DNA from: UBA5314 sp035560815
Lineage (GTDB): Bacteria; Bacillota; Syntrophomonadia; Syntrophomonadales; Syntrophomonadaceae
NCBI GenBank assembly: GCA_035560815.1
Contig: DATMYR010000012.1
Location: 1 to 64,000, forward strand
Direction of reading: 5' to 3'
Length of the DNA stretch: 64,000 nucleotides
This document shows positions 1 to 7,883 of this stretch, one piece after another. Numbering within the stretch: the stretch's first letter is position 1; every line of letters starts with the position of its first letter. A program made the translations under genes and the position numbers. The notes beneath the pieces are model-generated. The model searched no databases, was not told where the DNA came from, and saw nothing but the letters and a program-made list of their open reading frames with translations.

Positions 1-405
1 TATACGGAGTACCTGTGGTTTAACACGGTAAAAAAGCGCGATTATATCTGCATTACAGATCGGGCTCGAGAGGTTTGCAATAAGAGTGGGATTCAGGAAG
101 GAATGATGCTGGTCAGTGCCATGCATATCACCGCGGGGGTGTTTGTGAATGATGATGAACCCGGCATTCTGGCGGATTTAGATGCCATGCTGGAGAACCT
201 GGCCCCGCTGGGCCCTGACTACTTGCATCACCGCACCGGTGAGAGCAATGGGGATGCCCATTTAAAAAACCTGCTTATTCATCACCAAATAATTGTTCCG
301 ATCACTGAAGGCAGCCTGGATCTAGGCCCCTGGCAGGAGATCTTTTATGCTGAATTCGATGGGCAGAGAAAGAAACGGCTGATCATAAAAACCATCGGGG
401 AATAA
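1..405 (+). CDS. yjbQ: YjbQ-family protein (UPF0047), 5' end cut by window
   Basis: The reading frame is open from base 1 to the stop at 403-405, so only the C-terminal 134 codons are present and the start lies outside the window. The family signature is clear: a SNGDAHLKNLL stretch near residue 81 (family pattern G/S-N-x-D-A-H-L-K) and a C-terminal GPWQEIFYAEFDGQRKKR block. YjbQ proteins are small beta-rich trimers reported to have weak thiamine-phosphate synthase activity, but their physiological role is not settled. The gene converges on aroH, with only 8 bp between the two stop codons. An internal ATG at 103 is not the start, because conserved sequence precedes it. Confidence 0.88.
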   Translation, partial: YTEYLWFNTVKKRDYICITDRAREVCNKSGIQEGMMLVSAMHITAGVFVNDDEPGILADLDAMLENLAPLGPDYLHHRTGESNGDAHLKNLLIHHQIIVPITEGSLDLGPWQEIFYAEFDGQRKKRLIIKTIGE

Positions 406-413
406 CAGTGTAC

Positions 414-785
414 CTAGTCTTCCCCTTCTACCAGGTCCTGGCGTAAAACCCGGGCCCCTTTTAAATAAATATGGCGAATTTCTTCCTGGCTTTTTTCGGT
501 GTTGACCTGGACCAGCGCCCGAATGCAATATTTGAGCGCTCCTGGCACCTCTATTTCCTGAAAGCAAAGCAAAGGCACCTTGTCCCATCCGATAGAGCGG
601 GCAGCGGCAGCCGGAAATACCGAGCGAATGTCGGCTGTCACGGTAAAAAGGGCACTGCCGATGTCTCCGATATCGAATTCGTTTTCCTCACGGATTTTTT
701 CTAAGAGCTCCCGGGTGGCTTGTAATACCACCTCGGTGCGATCTTCTTCTACGGTCGTCGCCCCACGAATTCCTCTGAGCATCAT
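414..785 (-). CDS. aroH: Chorismate mutase, AroH type
   Basis: This 123-residue protein matches the small monofunctional Bacillus-type chorismate mutase, a trimeric enzyme that converts chorismate to prephenate for phenylalanine and tyrosine synthesis. Visible hallmarks are the N-terminal RGIRGATTVEED block with its active-site arginine, a central TADIRSVFPAAAARSIGW stretch and a VPLLCFQEIEVPGAL segment ending in the family's proline/glycine turn. Length is normal for the family. Two ATGs are adjacent at 785 and 782. An AAAGGATG-like ribosome site lies upstream. The gene sits 35 bp downstream of the hutP-like gene in the same direction and is probably cotranscribed with it. No other aromatic-pathway gene is nearby. 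Confidence 0.93.
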   Translation of the reverse strand: MMLRGIRGATTVEEDRTEVVLQATRELLEKIREENEFDIGDIGSALFTVTADIRSVFPAAAARSIGWDKVPLLCFQEIEVPGALKYCIRALVQVNTEKSQEEIRHIYLKGARVLRQDLVEGED

Positions 786-820
786 GATTTGCCGATCATC
801 CTTTCCCCCAAATTTTAGTT

Positions 821-1237
821 TTAGGATACCGCCCGATGCCCCAAACCGATAGCTACTTCATCAAGGTGCAATAGACCAATCCCCATGAAAATAGCTACAC
901 TAACGTGATCTTTGTGACGGGCAATTCCTATTTTTCCGCCCACGTTGAGACCCAGCGCTTTGCTCATAAGCTGGGCGATGGCCTCACGGGCGGCACCGGC
1001 TACAGCGCCTTCATCGGCATGGGCTTCCTTAATGACGCCCTCCCTTTTTGCCGCAACGACAGCTCGTTCTACAATCTTGCCCACAGAGCTGATAAATTCA
1101 CCACCAAAGTCCACCGCTACAGCCTTCACTGCGTACTCATCCCATAGCTCTTGCTTTAAATGGACTTCCTCGGGCCGAGAAGAAGTCAAGGCGATTTTGA
1201 TGGCTGCGGTCGCCACCAGCTTACTTCCGATTTCCAT
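821..1237 (-). CDS. HutP-family protein (divergent)
   Basis: The protein (138 residues from the ATG at 1237, which has a GAGGGGTGG site upstream; a GTG at 1246 is possible) resembles Bacillus HutP. HutP is a hexameric RNA-binding antiterminator that acts on the hut mRNA when histidine and Mg2+ are present. The match is best in the central REGVIKEAHADE region and the C-terminal DHVSVAIFMGIG...GLGH block. By eye the two central HutP histidines that hold Mg2+ align with alanines, so ligand response may differ. There is no histidine-utilisation gene nearby. Instead the gene is directly upstream of aroH. The family call is fairly firm; an RNA-binding role here is inference. Confidence 0.7.
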   Translation of the reverse strand: MEIGSKLVATAAIKIALTSSRPEEVHLKQELWDEYAVKAVAVDFGGEFISSVGKIVERAVVAAKREGVIKEAHADEGAVAGAAREAIAQLMSKALGLNVGGKIGIARHKDHVSVAIFMGIGLLHLDEVAIGLGHRAVS

Positions 1238-1450
1238 ATTATCCACCCCTCGTCACATTTGCTGAATCATTGCCGGCCTGGAACCTGGATGAAAAGTGCT
1301 GCAGAAGAATTTGCCTACACCTTGTCTGGGGTGCAAGCAATATTGCTGGTTGGAAGGCGGCCAGAACAAGGCTGCCCTGCAGTGTAGAGAGCGGCTGCCA
1401 ATGCCTGAACCTTTTACCGTTCCCTTAAGCAGCCCAATATTCAGCTAGGT

Positions 1451-1957
1451 TCATTTTACTATGACTTTACCCACCATGACTATCCCCTGATTGGCTAGAA
1501 ATACCTGATTGATCTGAGGATACGCTACATTGGGCGAGAGGCTCTTTACCTTAAAGCTTACCGGAAAATTGTAAGCAGTCGCATCAATCTCGACCGTATC
1601 GCCGGCTGAGAGCTCCAGACTGACATCTTTCTCCGCAAATTCTTTCACTTTTCGATCATTTACCAGGATAAACGCTTTGGGCAAAGAAGAGAACTTTTCC
1701 AAAGAAAAAGAAACAACTGCCTGGGGAGATTTTACATTGGACGCCGTAGTCTGAGGAGTTTGCTGCCCAGTATCTGCAGATTCGCTGTTGTTAGCGACCG
1801 GGAGTTCCAATTTTTGGCCTTCCAGTTTTTCTCCCAGGCTCAAGTAAAGGCGAAAATCGTCCCGGGTCATTAAACCCTGAACGACCACCAAGCCAACTAA
1901 GCTTAGCACGATCAAACGCATCAAGTATTTCTCGACCAGGTTGATAAAGTATTTCAA
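1451..1957 (-). CDS. Membrane-anchored protein of unknown function
   Basis: I do not recognise a family. The 168-residue product has a single hydrophobic segment at about residues 12-29, following a short positively charged N-terminus, so it should be anchored with the rest outside the membrane. A low-complexity Ser/Thr/Gln-rich linker follows at about 55-80. The C-terminal half is beta-rich and ends in LANQGIVMVGKVIVK. The start is a TTG at 1957 with a GGGGGA ribosome site six bases upstream. It stands alone between larB and the hutP-like gene. The roughly 200 bp downstream contain nothing I can identify. Confidence 0.6.
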   Translation of the reverse strand: MKYFINLVEKYLMRLIVLSLVGLVVVQGLMTRDDFRLYLSLGEKLEGQKLELPVANNSESADTGQQTPQTTASNVKSPQAVVSFSLEKFSSLPKAFILVNDRKVKEFAEKDVSLELSAGDTVEIDATAYNFPVSFKVKSLSPNVAYPQINQVFLANQGIVMVGKVIVK

Positions 1958-2013
1958 ACCGACATCCCCCCGGGCATAAGGTTCCTTTCTATCATATGCC
2001 CGCAGAGAACGGA

Positions 2014-2766
2014 TTATCCATGGTTGGTCCCGAGGATGGCACTGGCCATTGCAGCGGCCCCATAACCGTTGTCGATATTGACAACCGCGACGCCGGCAGC
2101 ACAGCTGTTTAACATGGCCAGCAAGGCGGCCAGCCCGCCAAAACTGGCACCATAGCCCACACTGGTAGGAACGGCAATAACCGGGCGATAGGTAAATCCC
2201 CCTACAACACTGGCCAGAGCTCCCTCCATACCAGCCACGACGATAACAACCTGAGCTTGATTAATTCGAGGCAAAACATCGGCCAGGCGATGCAGACCAG
2301 CCACCCCTACATCAAAGGCGCGATCCACCGTGATTCCCATCACTTCCAGGCAGGTGGCAGCCTCTTCCGCAACTGGTATATCAGCGGTGCCTGCTGACAA
2401 GACCAGGACCCGTCCCCGAGTTTCTTTTTGCTGATCGACCCGGAAGATGACTCTGGCCATTTCGTTGTATTGCAGATCCGAGACCTGATCTTTCAGAGCC
2501 AGATACATTGCTGGATCTGCCCTGGTAGCCAGAATTCCTTGATTCTGGCCTGCCAGTTCTCTGACAATGGCCACCACCTGTTGAAGACTCTTGCCCTGGC
2601 AGAAGACCACCTCCGGGAAATGATCGCGCAAAGACCGGTGATGATCAACCCGGGCAAACCCCAAATCTTCATAGGGCAAGGTCCCGATGCGTTCACAGGC
2701 CTCCTGCGGATCTGTCTCTCCCCTCTTTACCTGTTCAAAAAGATTCAGGAGCTGCATCCTATCCAT
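2014..2766 (-). CDS. larB: Nickel-pincer cofactor biosynthesis protein LarB
   Basis: LarB carboxylates and hydrolyses nicotinic acid adenine dinucleotide, the first step toward the nickel-pincer nucleotide of lactate racemase and related LarA enzymes. The roughly 250-residue length and a C-terminal PurE-like domain (about residues 115-250) support the call. That domain holds a VLSAGTADIPVAEEAA motif, VVAGMEGALASVVGG and the VPTSVGYGASFGG motif, ending in NIDNGYGAA. The ATG at 2766 has GGGAG ten bases upstream and is preferred over a GTG at 2778 that lies too close to it. larC, larE and larA are not in the window, so the cofactor pathway must be completed elsewhere. Confidence 0.9.
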   Translation of the reverse strand: MDRMQLLNLFEQVKRGETDPQEACERIGTLPYEDLGFARVDHHRSLRDHFPEVVFCQGKSLQQVVAIVRELAGQNQGILATRADPAMYLALKDQVSDLQYNEMARVIFRVDQQKETRGRVLVLSAGTADIPVAEEAATCLEVMGITVDRAFDVGVAGLHRLADVLPRINQAQVVIVVAGMEGALASVVGGFTYRPVIAVPTSVGYGASFGGLAALLAMLNSCAAGVAVVNIDNGYGAAAMASAILGTNHG

Positions 2767-3001
2767 GTCCGATTTCACTCCCTATTCGTAATAATCCTGA
2801 TAATACTCTGACCGGAATTCCGGACCATCCCCCCTGCGGCAAGTGGAGGGGACATCTGACATCCAATTTGTTTAATATGGGCGATTGCCGCGCAATACCA
2901 CGCTCCAGTGAAAGTAGAAAAGCGCTATCCATCCCTAATGAGTTGATTAGCGCAATCCGATCATCCTTTATTAGCCGCCCAAAGAGCTGCTACTGTGTAT
3001 C

Positions 3002-3553
3002 TTACCAGTTATCCCGGGCATATTCCACACCCACCAGGAAAGCCTCCCGATTCTTTTCAATGACTTTTTCGTTTTTGCCTTTGAAAATTACCGGGAAATA
3101 GGAGAGGGCATCTTCAACACTGACCATTTTTGTTTTCGCCAGGTAGGCCCCGATCATAATCATGTTGGCTCCCCGGGGATTGCCCATTTCTTCTGCCATT
3201 TGATTGACCGGCATAGCCAGAACCTGCACATCTTCACGGCAGGGCACACGATCCACCATGGAGGTATTGATTACCAGGGTGCCGTTCGGTTGAATGCGGT
3301 GCTCAAATTTGTCCAGGGAAGGCCGGTTCATGATCACTGCCATGAGCGGGTTTTCGGTCAGGGGTGAACTGATTTCGTCTTCCGCGATGGTCACCAGACA
3401 GTTGGCTGTTCCCCCACGCATTTCCGCCCCATAGGAGGGAACCCATGCAACGTTTTTCCCGGAGTTCATAGCGGCATGAGATAAAAATAAGCCCATGGCC
3501 AAAACCCCTTGTCCGCCAAAACCAGCAAATAACACCTGCTTCTCCTCTGCCAT
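3002..3553 (-). CDS. korC: 2-oxoacid:ferredoxin oxidoreductase, gamma subunit
   Basis: This is the gamma subunit of a four-subunit 2-oxoacid:ferredoxin oxidoreductase, the last gene of a korD-A-B-C order. The glycine-rich LFAGFGGQGVLAMG at residues 9-22, SYGAEMRGGTANC near residue 40 and the NPRGANMIMIGAYLA segment are standard for the family (about 180 residues). A strong AAGGAGG ribosome site precedes the ATG. The korB stop is one base upstream. Substrate cannot be fixed from sequence; the subunit order and separate small ferredoxin subunit fit 2-oxoglutarate (Kor) or branched-chain 2-oxoacid (Vor) enzymes. Confidence 0.93.
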   Translation of the reverse strand: MAEEKQVLFAGFGGQGVLAMGLFLSHAAMNSGKNVAWVPSYGAEMRGGTANCLVTIAEDEISSPLTENPLMAVIMNRPSLDKFEHRIQPNGTLVINTSMVDRVPCREDVQVLAMPVNQMAEEMGNPRGANMIMIGAYLAKTKMVSVEDALSYFPVIFKGKNEKVIEKNREAFLVGVEYARDNW

Positions 3554-3554
3554 G

Positions 3555-4298
3555 CTATGCTTCCTCCTTCACTTTAAACTCACCCAGCGGATAATAGGGA
3601 ATCATGTGCTCCCCTACCCATTTCATCGATTCCGCCGGAGTCATTCCCCAATTGGTTGGGCAGGTGGAAAGAACCTCCACCATGGTGAATCCCAATCCCC
3701 TCATTTGCATCTGAATTGCCTTCTTAATTGCCTTTTTCGTTTTGGTTACATTGGCTGGATTGTTTACCGCGGTGCGGCAAATAAAAGCTGACCCTTCACT
3801 TTGAGACAGCAGTTCCGCCATCCGGGTTGGATAACCACCCTGCTGAATAGACCGGCCATAGGGTGAAGTGGTGGTAATCATCCCCAGAAGCGAGGTAGGA
3901 GCCATCTGCCCTCCGGTCATTCCATAAATAGCGTTATTAACAAATATGGTGGTGATGTTTTCGGCGCGATGCGCGGCATGGATAATCTCACCCATACCGA
4001 TAGATGCCAGGTCGCCATCCCCCTGGTAGGTGATCACACAGCGATCCGGAAGCAGCCTTTTGATCCCGGTGGCAATCGCCGGGGCTCGCCCATGGGCAGC
4101 CTCCAAGGTGTCAAAATTAAAATAATCGTAGGCCAGAACCGAACATCCCACCGGACAAATTCCGATGGCCTTTTCCCGCAGGTTCAGTTCATCCAAACAT
4201 TCAGCCAGAAGCCTATGTATAATGCCATGCGTACAACCGGGACAATAATGAAATTGAGCTTCTGTAAGGCTTTCCGGTCTTTTCGCAACTACCTTCAT
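3555..4298 (-). CDS. korB: 2-oxoacid:ferredoxin oxidoreductase, beta (thiamine diphosphate) subunit
   Basis: The beta subunit binds thiamine diphosphate and carries out decarboxylation and electron transfer. An early CPGCTHG cysteine motif at about residues 19-25 and a CPVGCS motif near 48 are expected cluster ligands. The cofactor motif runs from GDGDLASIG (about 94) to the paired asparagines of FVNNAIYGMTGGQ. At 247 residues the length is normal. Its ATG overlaps the korA stop by one base (TAATG), a sign of translational coupling. It forms the catalytic core with KorA. Confidence 0.94.
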   Translation of the reverse strand: MKVVAKRPESLTEAQFHYCPGCTHGIIHRLLAECLDELNLREKAIGICPVGCSVLAYDYFNFDTLEAAHGRAPAIATGIKRLLPDRCVITYQGDGDLASIGMGEIIHAAHRAENITTIFVNNAIYGMTGGQMAPTSLLGMITTTSPYGRSIQQGGYPTRMAELLSQSEGSAFICRTAVNNPANVTKTKKAIKKAIQMQMRGLGFTMVEVLSTCPTNWGMTPAESMKWVGEHMIPYYPLGEFKVKEEA

Positions 4299-5338
4299 TA
4301 GAATCCCTCCCTTTCGGCAATAGCCAGAATCTGTCTGGTTAGTTCCTCGGGATTGGGAGTAAAGCCGATGCGCCCATAGAACTCCACCGGTACTTTGCCG
4401 TTAACTGCCAGGCGTACATCCTCTACCATCTGTCCCATGCTGATCTCAATGGATAAAAACCGGCGGGCGGTTTCGGCTGCCCGGGCTACGATTTGTTCCG
4501 GAAAAGGCCACAGGGTTATGGGGCGGATTAATCCGACTTTCTTGCCCTGCTTGCGAGCATCCATAACGGATCGCTTGACGATGCGGGCAATAATTCCAAA
4601 AGCCACTACAACCAGGTCGGCATCTTCCACCATAAAAGTCTCGGCTCTTTGCTCGCGGGCCTTAATCTCTTGATACTTTTTGTCCAGATGAATGTTGCGT
4701 TCTTCCAGGACCTCGGGGGACAAGTGCAGGGTGTTGACAATGTTGGGTTTACGGTCCTTGCATCCGATAGTCGCCCAGGGTTTGTCATAAAACTCGGTAA
4801 CCGGATCGCGCATAATAATGGGTTCCATCATTTGACCCAGGGTTCCCTCGGCCATAATCAGGACCGGAATACGGTAGCGGTCGGCCAGATCGTATCCTTC
4901 CATGGCCAAATCCATCATTTCCTGTACTGCGGAGGGGGCCAGAACCAGGGTATGATAGTCACCATGCCCGCCTCCCCGGGTAGCTTGAAAATAGTCGGCT
5001 TGCGAAGGTTGAATTCCTCCCAGACCCGGTCCTCCCCGAGATAAGTTGACGATTAGACAGGGTAATTCCCCTTCGCACAGAAAGGAAATTCCTTCTTGCT
5101 TGAGGCTAATTCCGGGTCCGGAAGAGGCGGTCATAACTCGATTGCCGGTGGCGGCTCCCCCATAGACCATATTGATGGCTGCGAATTCGCTTTCCGCTTG
5201 CACGAAAACGCCGCCGATTTTAGGCATGGTTCTGGCCATATACTCGGCCAGCTCACTGGAAGGGGTGATGGGATAGCCAAAAAAGGCCCGGCATCCGGCC
5301 CGGATAGCCCCTTCAGCCAGGGCTTCATTGCCTTTCAT
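4298..5338 (-). CDS. korA: 2-oxoacid:ferredoxin oxidoreductase, alpha subunit
   Basis: This subunit carries the pyrimidine-binding and transketolase-C-like domains of the oxidoreductase that converts a 2-oxoacid, CoA and oxidised ferredoxin to acyl-CoA, CO2 and reduced ferredoxin. The N-terminus (KGNEALAEGAIRAGC) and the GYPITPSSELAEYMA motif at about residues 20-34 are diagnostic. A longer frame reaches 5377, but the ATG at 5338 fits the family N-terminus, has a GGAAAGAG site five bases upstream and leaves a 19 bp gap after korD instead of an overlap. The resulting 346 residues are typical. Confidence 0.93.
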   Translation of the reverse strand: MKGNEALAEGAIRAGCRAFFGYPITPSSELAEYMARTMPKIGGVFVQAESEFAAINMVYGGAATGNRVMTASSGPGISLKQEGISFLCEGELPCLIVNLSRGGPGLGGIQPSQADYFQATRGGGHGDYHTLVLAPSAVQEMMDLAMEGYDLADRYRIPVLIMAEGTLGQMMEPIIMRDPVTEFYDKPWATIGCKDRKPNIVNTLHLSPEVLEERNIHLDKKYQEIKAREQRAETFMVEDADLVVVAFGIIARIVKRSVMDARKQGKKVGLIRPITLWPFPEQIVARAAETARRFLSIEISMGQMVEDVRLAVNGKVPVEFYGRIGFTPNPEELTRQILAIAEREGF

Positions 5339-5357
5339 TAATACTCTTTCCACACCT

Positions 5358-5573
5358 TCACTCCCTTTCCACCACAATAATCATATCCGGGCACATCATC
5401 GCACAAATGGCGCACCCGTTGCATTTCTCCTCATCGCTTACCGTCACCGGGTGATATCCGAGGATATTCATCTGATGAGGATTCAATTGCAAAATCCCTT
5501 GCGGGCAAAACGTAATGCAAAGTTCACAAGCCTTGCAGTGCTCATCGTCGAACTTGAGCCTGCCCCTCGCCAT
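5358..5573 (-). CDS. korD: 2-oxoacid:ferredoxin oxidoreductase, delta (2[4Fe-4S]) subunit
   Basis: This 71-residue ferredoxin-like subunit carries two four-cysteine motifs, CKACELCITFC (Cys 13, 16, 19, 23) and CNGCAICAMMC (Cys 51, 54, 57, 61). Each should bind one [4Fe-4S] cluster and move electrons from the KorAB active site to soluble ferredoxin. It is the first oxidoreductase gene of the operon. It starts one base after the stop of the upstream P-loop ATPase gene, so all five genes are probably one transcript. Confidence 0.93.
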   Translation of the reverse strand: MARGRLKFDDEHCKACELCITFCPQGILQLNPHQMNILGYHPVTVSDEEKCNGCAICAMMCPDMIIVVERE

Positions 5574-5574
5574 C

Positions 5575-6261
5575 CTACATTCCTCCCTTGTATAAATCCT
5601 GTAACCAATTAGGCCGTAAATAGAGCTGGATCTTCCGTAATAGATTCCCGTAAATCGGGCTTAATTCAGCATAAAAGTGTTCTTCAACCGCCAGATAAGA
5701 CACAGGAAGGCCCAGGGAACGCGCATAAGCTTCAACCATGCTATGTCCCTGGATAATGGTCTCCAGGTCACTGGCTTCCACCAGATTGGGGTTGCTTACG
5801 ATCCCGGTAAATGCCATCCTGGTAGCCCGTTCCAGGTTGGCCTTCAATTCGCTAATACTTTCCAGGTCACCGGCAAAAGGACGATAAGGATTGATGACGA
5901 GAAATAGCTCGACAGCGCTCCTTTGCCCAACCATTTGACTTATGTATCCGAGCACAACCGAACCCACTTCATCGCCGGCCAGATCGATGATCATGTGATT
6001 ATCCTGACGGACATAGGCCAGCAATCGCGCGGGAATATTGGGAACATCCCCAAAAGAAAAATCGCCGCCCGGGGCAATTAGGGTGATGCCCTTCTCATTC
6101 AGTTCAGCCTTCAGGCTCCGTGACACAAAATAGGGGTTTACCAGGTCGAGATCAGCTAGTACTACCTGGGTGGAGTCTCTGGCCTTATCCATGGCATAAT
6201 TCAAAGCCACTTCACTTTTTCCACTGCCAAAGCCTCCGGCAAAAACAGCTATACTGCCCAA
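5575..6261 (-). CDS. P-loop ATPase (MinD/CobQ-like) leading the kor operon
   Basis: The protein has a clear Walker A motif, GGFGSGKSE, near its N-terminus, followed by a LADLDLVNPYF segment and a MIIDLAGDE Walker-B-like stretch. This places it among MinD/CobQ-like P-loop ATPases. A TTG at 6261 after an AAAGGG site gives the family-like start GSIAVFAGGFGSGKS; the in-frame sequence up to 6333 looks like promoter or leader. It directly precedes korD with a one-base gap. I infer a role in assembling or regulating the oxidoreductase, perhaps in cofactor delivery, but nothing in the sequence proves it. Confidence 0.75.
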   Translation of the reverse strand: MGSIAVFAGGFGSGKSEVALNYAMDKARDSTQVVLADLDLVNPYFVSRSLKAELNEKGITLIAPGGDFSFGDVPNIPARLLAYVRQDNHMIIDLAGDEVGSVVLGYISQMVGQRSAVELFLVINPYRPFAGDLESISELKANLERATRMAFTGIVSNPNLVEASDLETIIQGHSMVEAYARSLGLPVSYLAVEEHFYAELSPIYGNLLRKIQLYLRPNWLQDLYKGGM

Positions 6262-6543
6262 ATTTTTTTCCCTTTCCCGATCCGGTGGAGATATCTTATT
6301 CAGTACTGTATAACAGACCAGAATTAAAATCAAGAATAAAATAAAGGATTTTGAAGATTATTGGAGATATTGAAAGAAGAAGAGGGATTAAAGTGTACGC
6401 CAGGCGTGGAAAAAAAGTGGGTCTGGACAGGGGTCATGTATGCAAAATCAGTCAAAGATCGCGGGATTTTAGACAACGGATTCAACCCCTGAAAACATGC
6501 TCCCGGGAATTGCTTTCCCGGATGCTGCATGGTGTTGAAACCG

Positions 6544-7389
6544 CTATTTAAAGGCAGTAGGATCAGCTAAGACATCGGCCAGCTCAGAAACCTGATTTTC
6601 TATATCCGCTTCTGACATACCAAGTATCTTCACTGCATGAGCCGAAACCGGGTAAAGAAGACCGTCCACGCCTACACCGATCCCCATAGACAGGCAGATG
6701 GCATCGGCCATATGAACAATGGCGGTAAGCTTTTCGTTGGCCTGGGCCAGATCCGGATAATGATGCAGTTGTATGGCTTCGACCAGTTGGGGAGGCAGGC
6801 TCCATTTTTCAGCCACCCGCGCCCCGATCAAGGCATGATTGCAGCCTAGAACCTGTTCCTCGGCCTGCATAAAAGGCATCTCCTGGTTGCTGACCAGGTC
6901 TACCACCTCGTGGTAAGCATCCTTCATATAACGGTTGAGGATAACCTTGCCGATATCATGGAGCAAACCCGCCGTATAAGCCAGGTCGACCTGGGCGAAT
7001 TTGCAGCGCCGGGCCAGGAATCGGGCCGTAATAGCGGATGCCTGGGAATGGCGCCATAGTTCCCCTTCTTCCAGGGCATACCCTTCTATCTTCTTGTTTA
7101 AAAGTTCGCTGACAGCCGCCGCCATCACAATACTGCGAATGGTATTAAAGCCCAACAATACAACGGCATCGGTAATGGTGGCAATGCGCCGGGCATAACC
7201 GTAGTAAGCTGAATTGGCCAGGCGGAGCACCCGGGCGGTCATGGCTTGATCCTGGTTGAGGACACTATGTATATCCTGGGGGGTCGTATTGGGATCATCG
7301 GTTAGCTGCATGATCCTTACTACCACATGGGGAAGAGCGGGTATATCATTTACCGCTTCTATGATCGATTCCAAGCTAATCCTCGGCAC
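6544..7389 (-). CDS. HDOD-domain signalling protein
   Basis: A single HDOD domain covers nearly all of the 281 residues. It begins at IPALPHVVVRIMQL and contains the typical QAMTARVLRLANSAYYG and VVLLGFNTIRSIVMA segments. HDOD domains are HD-hydrolase relatives found in bacterial signalling and regulatory proteins. Here an HD pair survives in YTAGLLHDIGKVIL, with further histidines at CNHALIG and LHHYPD, so catalytic capacity cannot be excluded. A GTG at 7389 is seven bases from GGAGG and is preferred over TTG 7392. The gene follows an unknown conserved gene by 19 bp, probably as a pair. Confidence 0.88.
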   Translation of the reverse strand: MPRISLESIIEAVNDIPALPHVVVRIMQLTDDPNTTPQDIHSVLNQDQAMTARVLRLANSAYYGYARRIATITDAVVLLGFNTIRSIVMAAAVSELLNKKIEGYALEEGELWRHSQASAITARFLARRCKFAQVDLAYTAGLLHDIGKVILNRYMKDAYHEVVDLVSNQEMPFMQAEEQVLGCNHALIGARVAEKWSLPPQLVEAIQLHHYPDLAQANEKLTAIVHMADAICLSMGIGVGVDGLLYPVSAHAVKILGMSEADIENQVSELADVLADPTAFK

Positions 7390-7408
7390 CAAACTGCCTC
7401 CTTATTCT

Positions 7409-7840
7409 TTACTTCCAGTTATCTGCTTTACGTTCCATCAACTGGCGATAATTTATTACTTCTTCACTGACTCTGATAAGCAGTCTTTCCATTTCCAACC
7501 GGGTTAGAGTAATATCTTCAGGCTCCAGAAGTTCAACTTTCCTGAACTCATCCTTCATAGTAAAGCGAATGGCATCTTCGACCGAATCAGCACAAAAAGT
7601 CAGAATCACCGGAGCATAACTCACCATCTTATCATGGATCTCATCATAAATGGTGTAGACTTCCTGACTCATATCTATTTCTTCAATCTGAATTCCCTGG
7701 ATGGGAACGTTTCGGTTTAATGCGGCTTTTTGCTGGCGGACCGCTTCAGCCTGTTCTACGCTGTTCTTGCCACCGAACAGCTTACCGGTCTTACCTTTAC
7801 CGGCATAATCAAAGCGGGCCCGGAGTCTGAGTTTGCCCAT
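7409..7840 (-). CDS. Conserved protein of unknown function
   Basis: I do not recognise a domain in this 143-residue protein. The N-terminus is basic and glycine-rich (KLRLRARFDYAGKGKTGKLF). The rest is mixed charge and mostly helical in appearance, with no membrane segment or signal peptide. An AGGAGG ribosome site lies eight bases before the ATG. It is followed after 19 bp by the HDOD gene, so the two are likely cotranscribed and may act together in signalling. Confidence 0.6.
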   Translation of the reverse strand: MGKLRLRARFDYAGKGKTGKLFGGKNSVEQAEAVRQQKAALNRNVPIQGIQIEEIDMSQEVYTIYDEIHDKMVSYAPVILTFCADSVEDAIRFTMKDEFRKVELLEPEDITLTRLEMERLLIRVSEEVINYRQLMERKADNWK

Positions 7841-7883
7841 AAAGACTTTCCTCCTATATTACTAGTATATATGACCAATCCGT

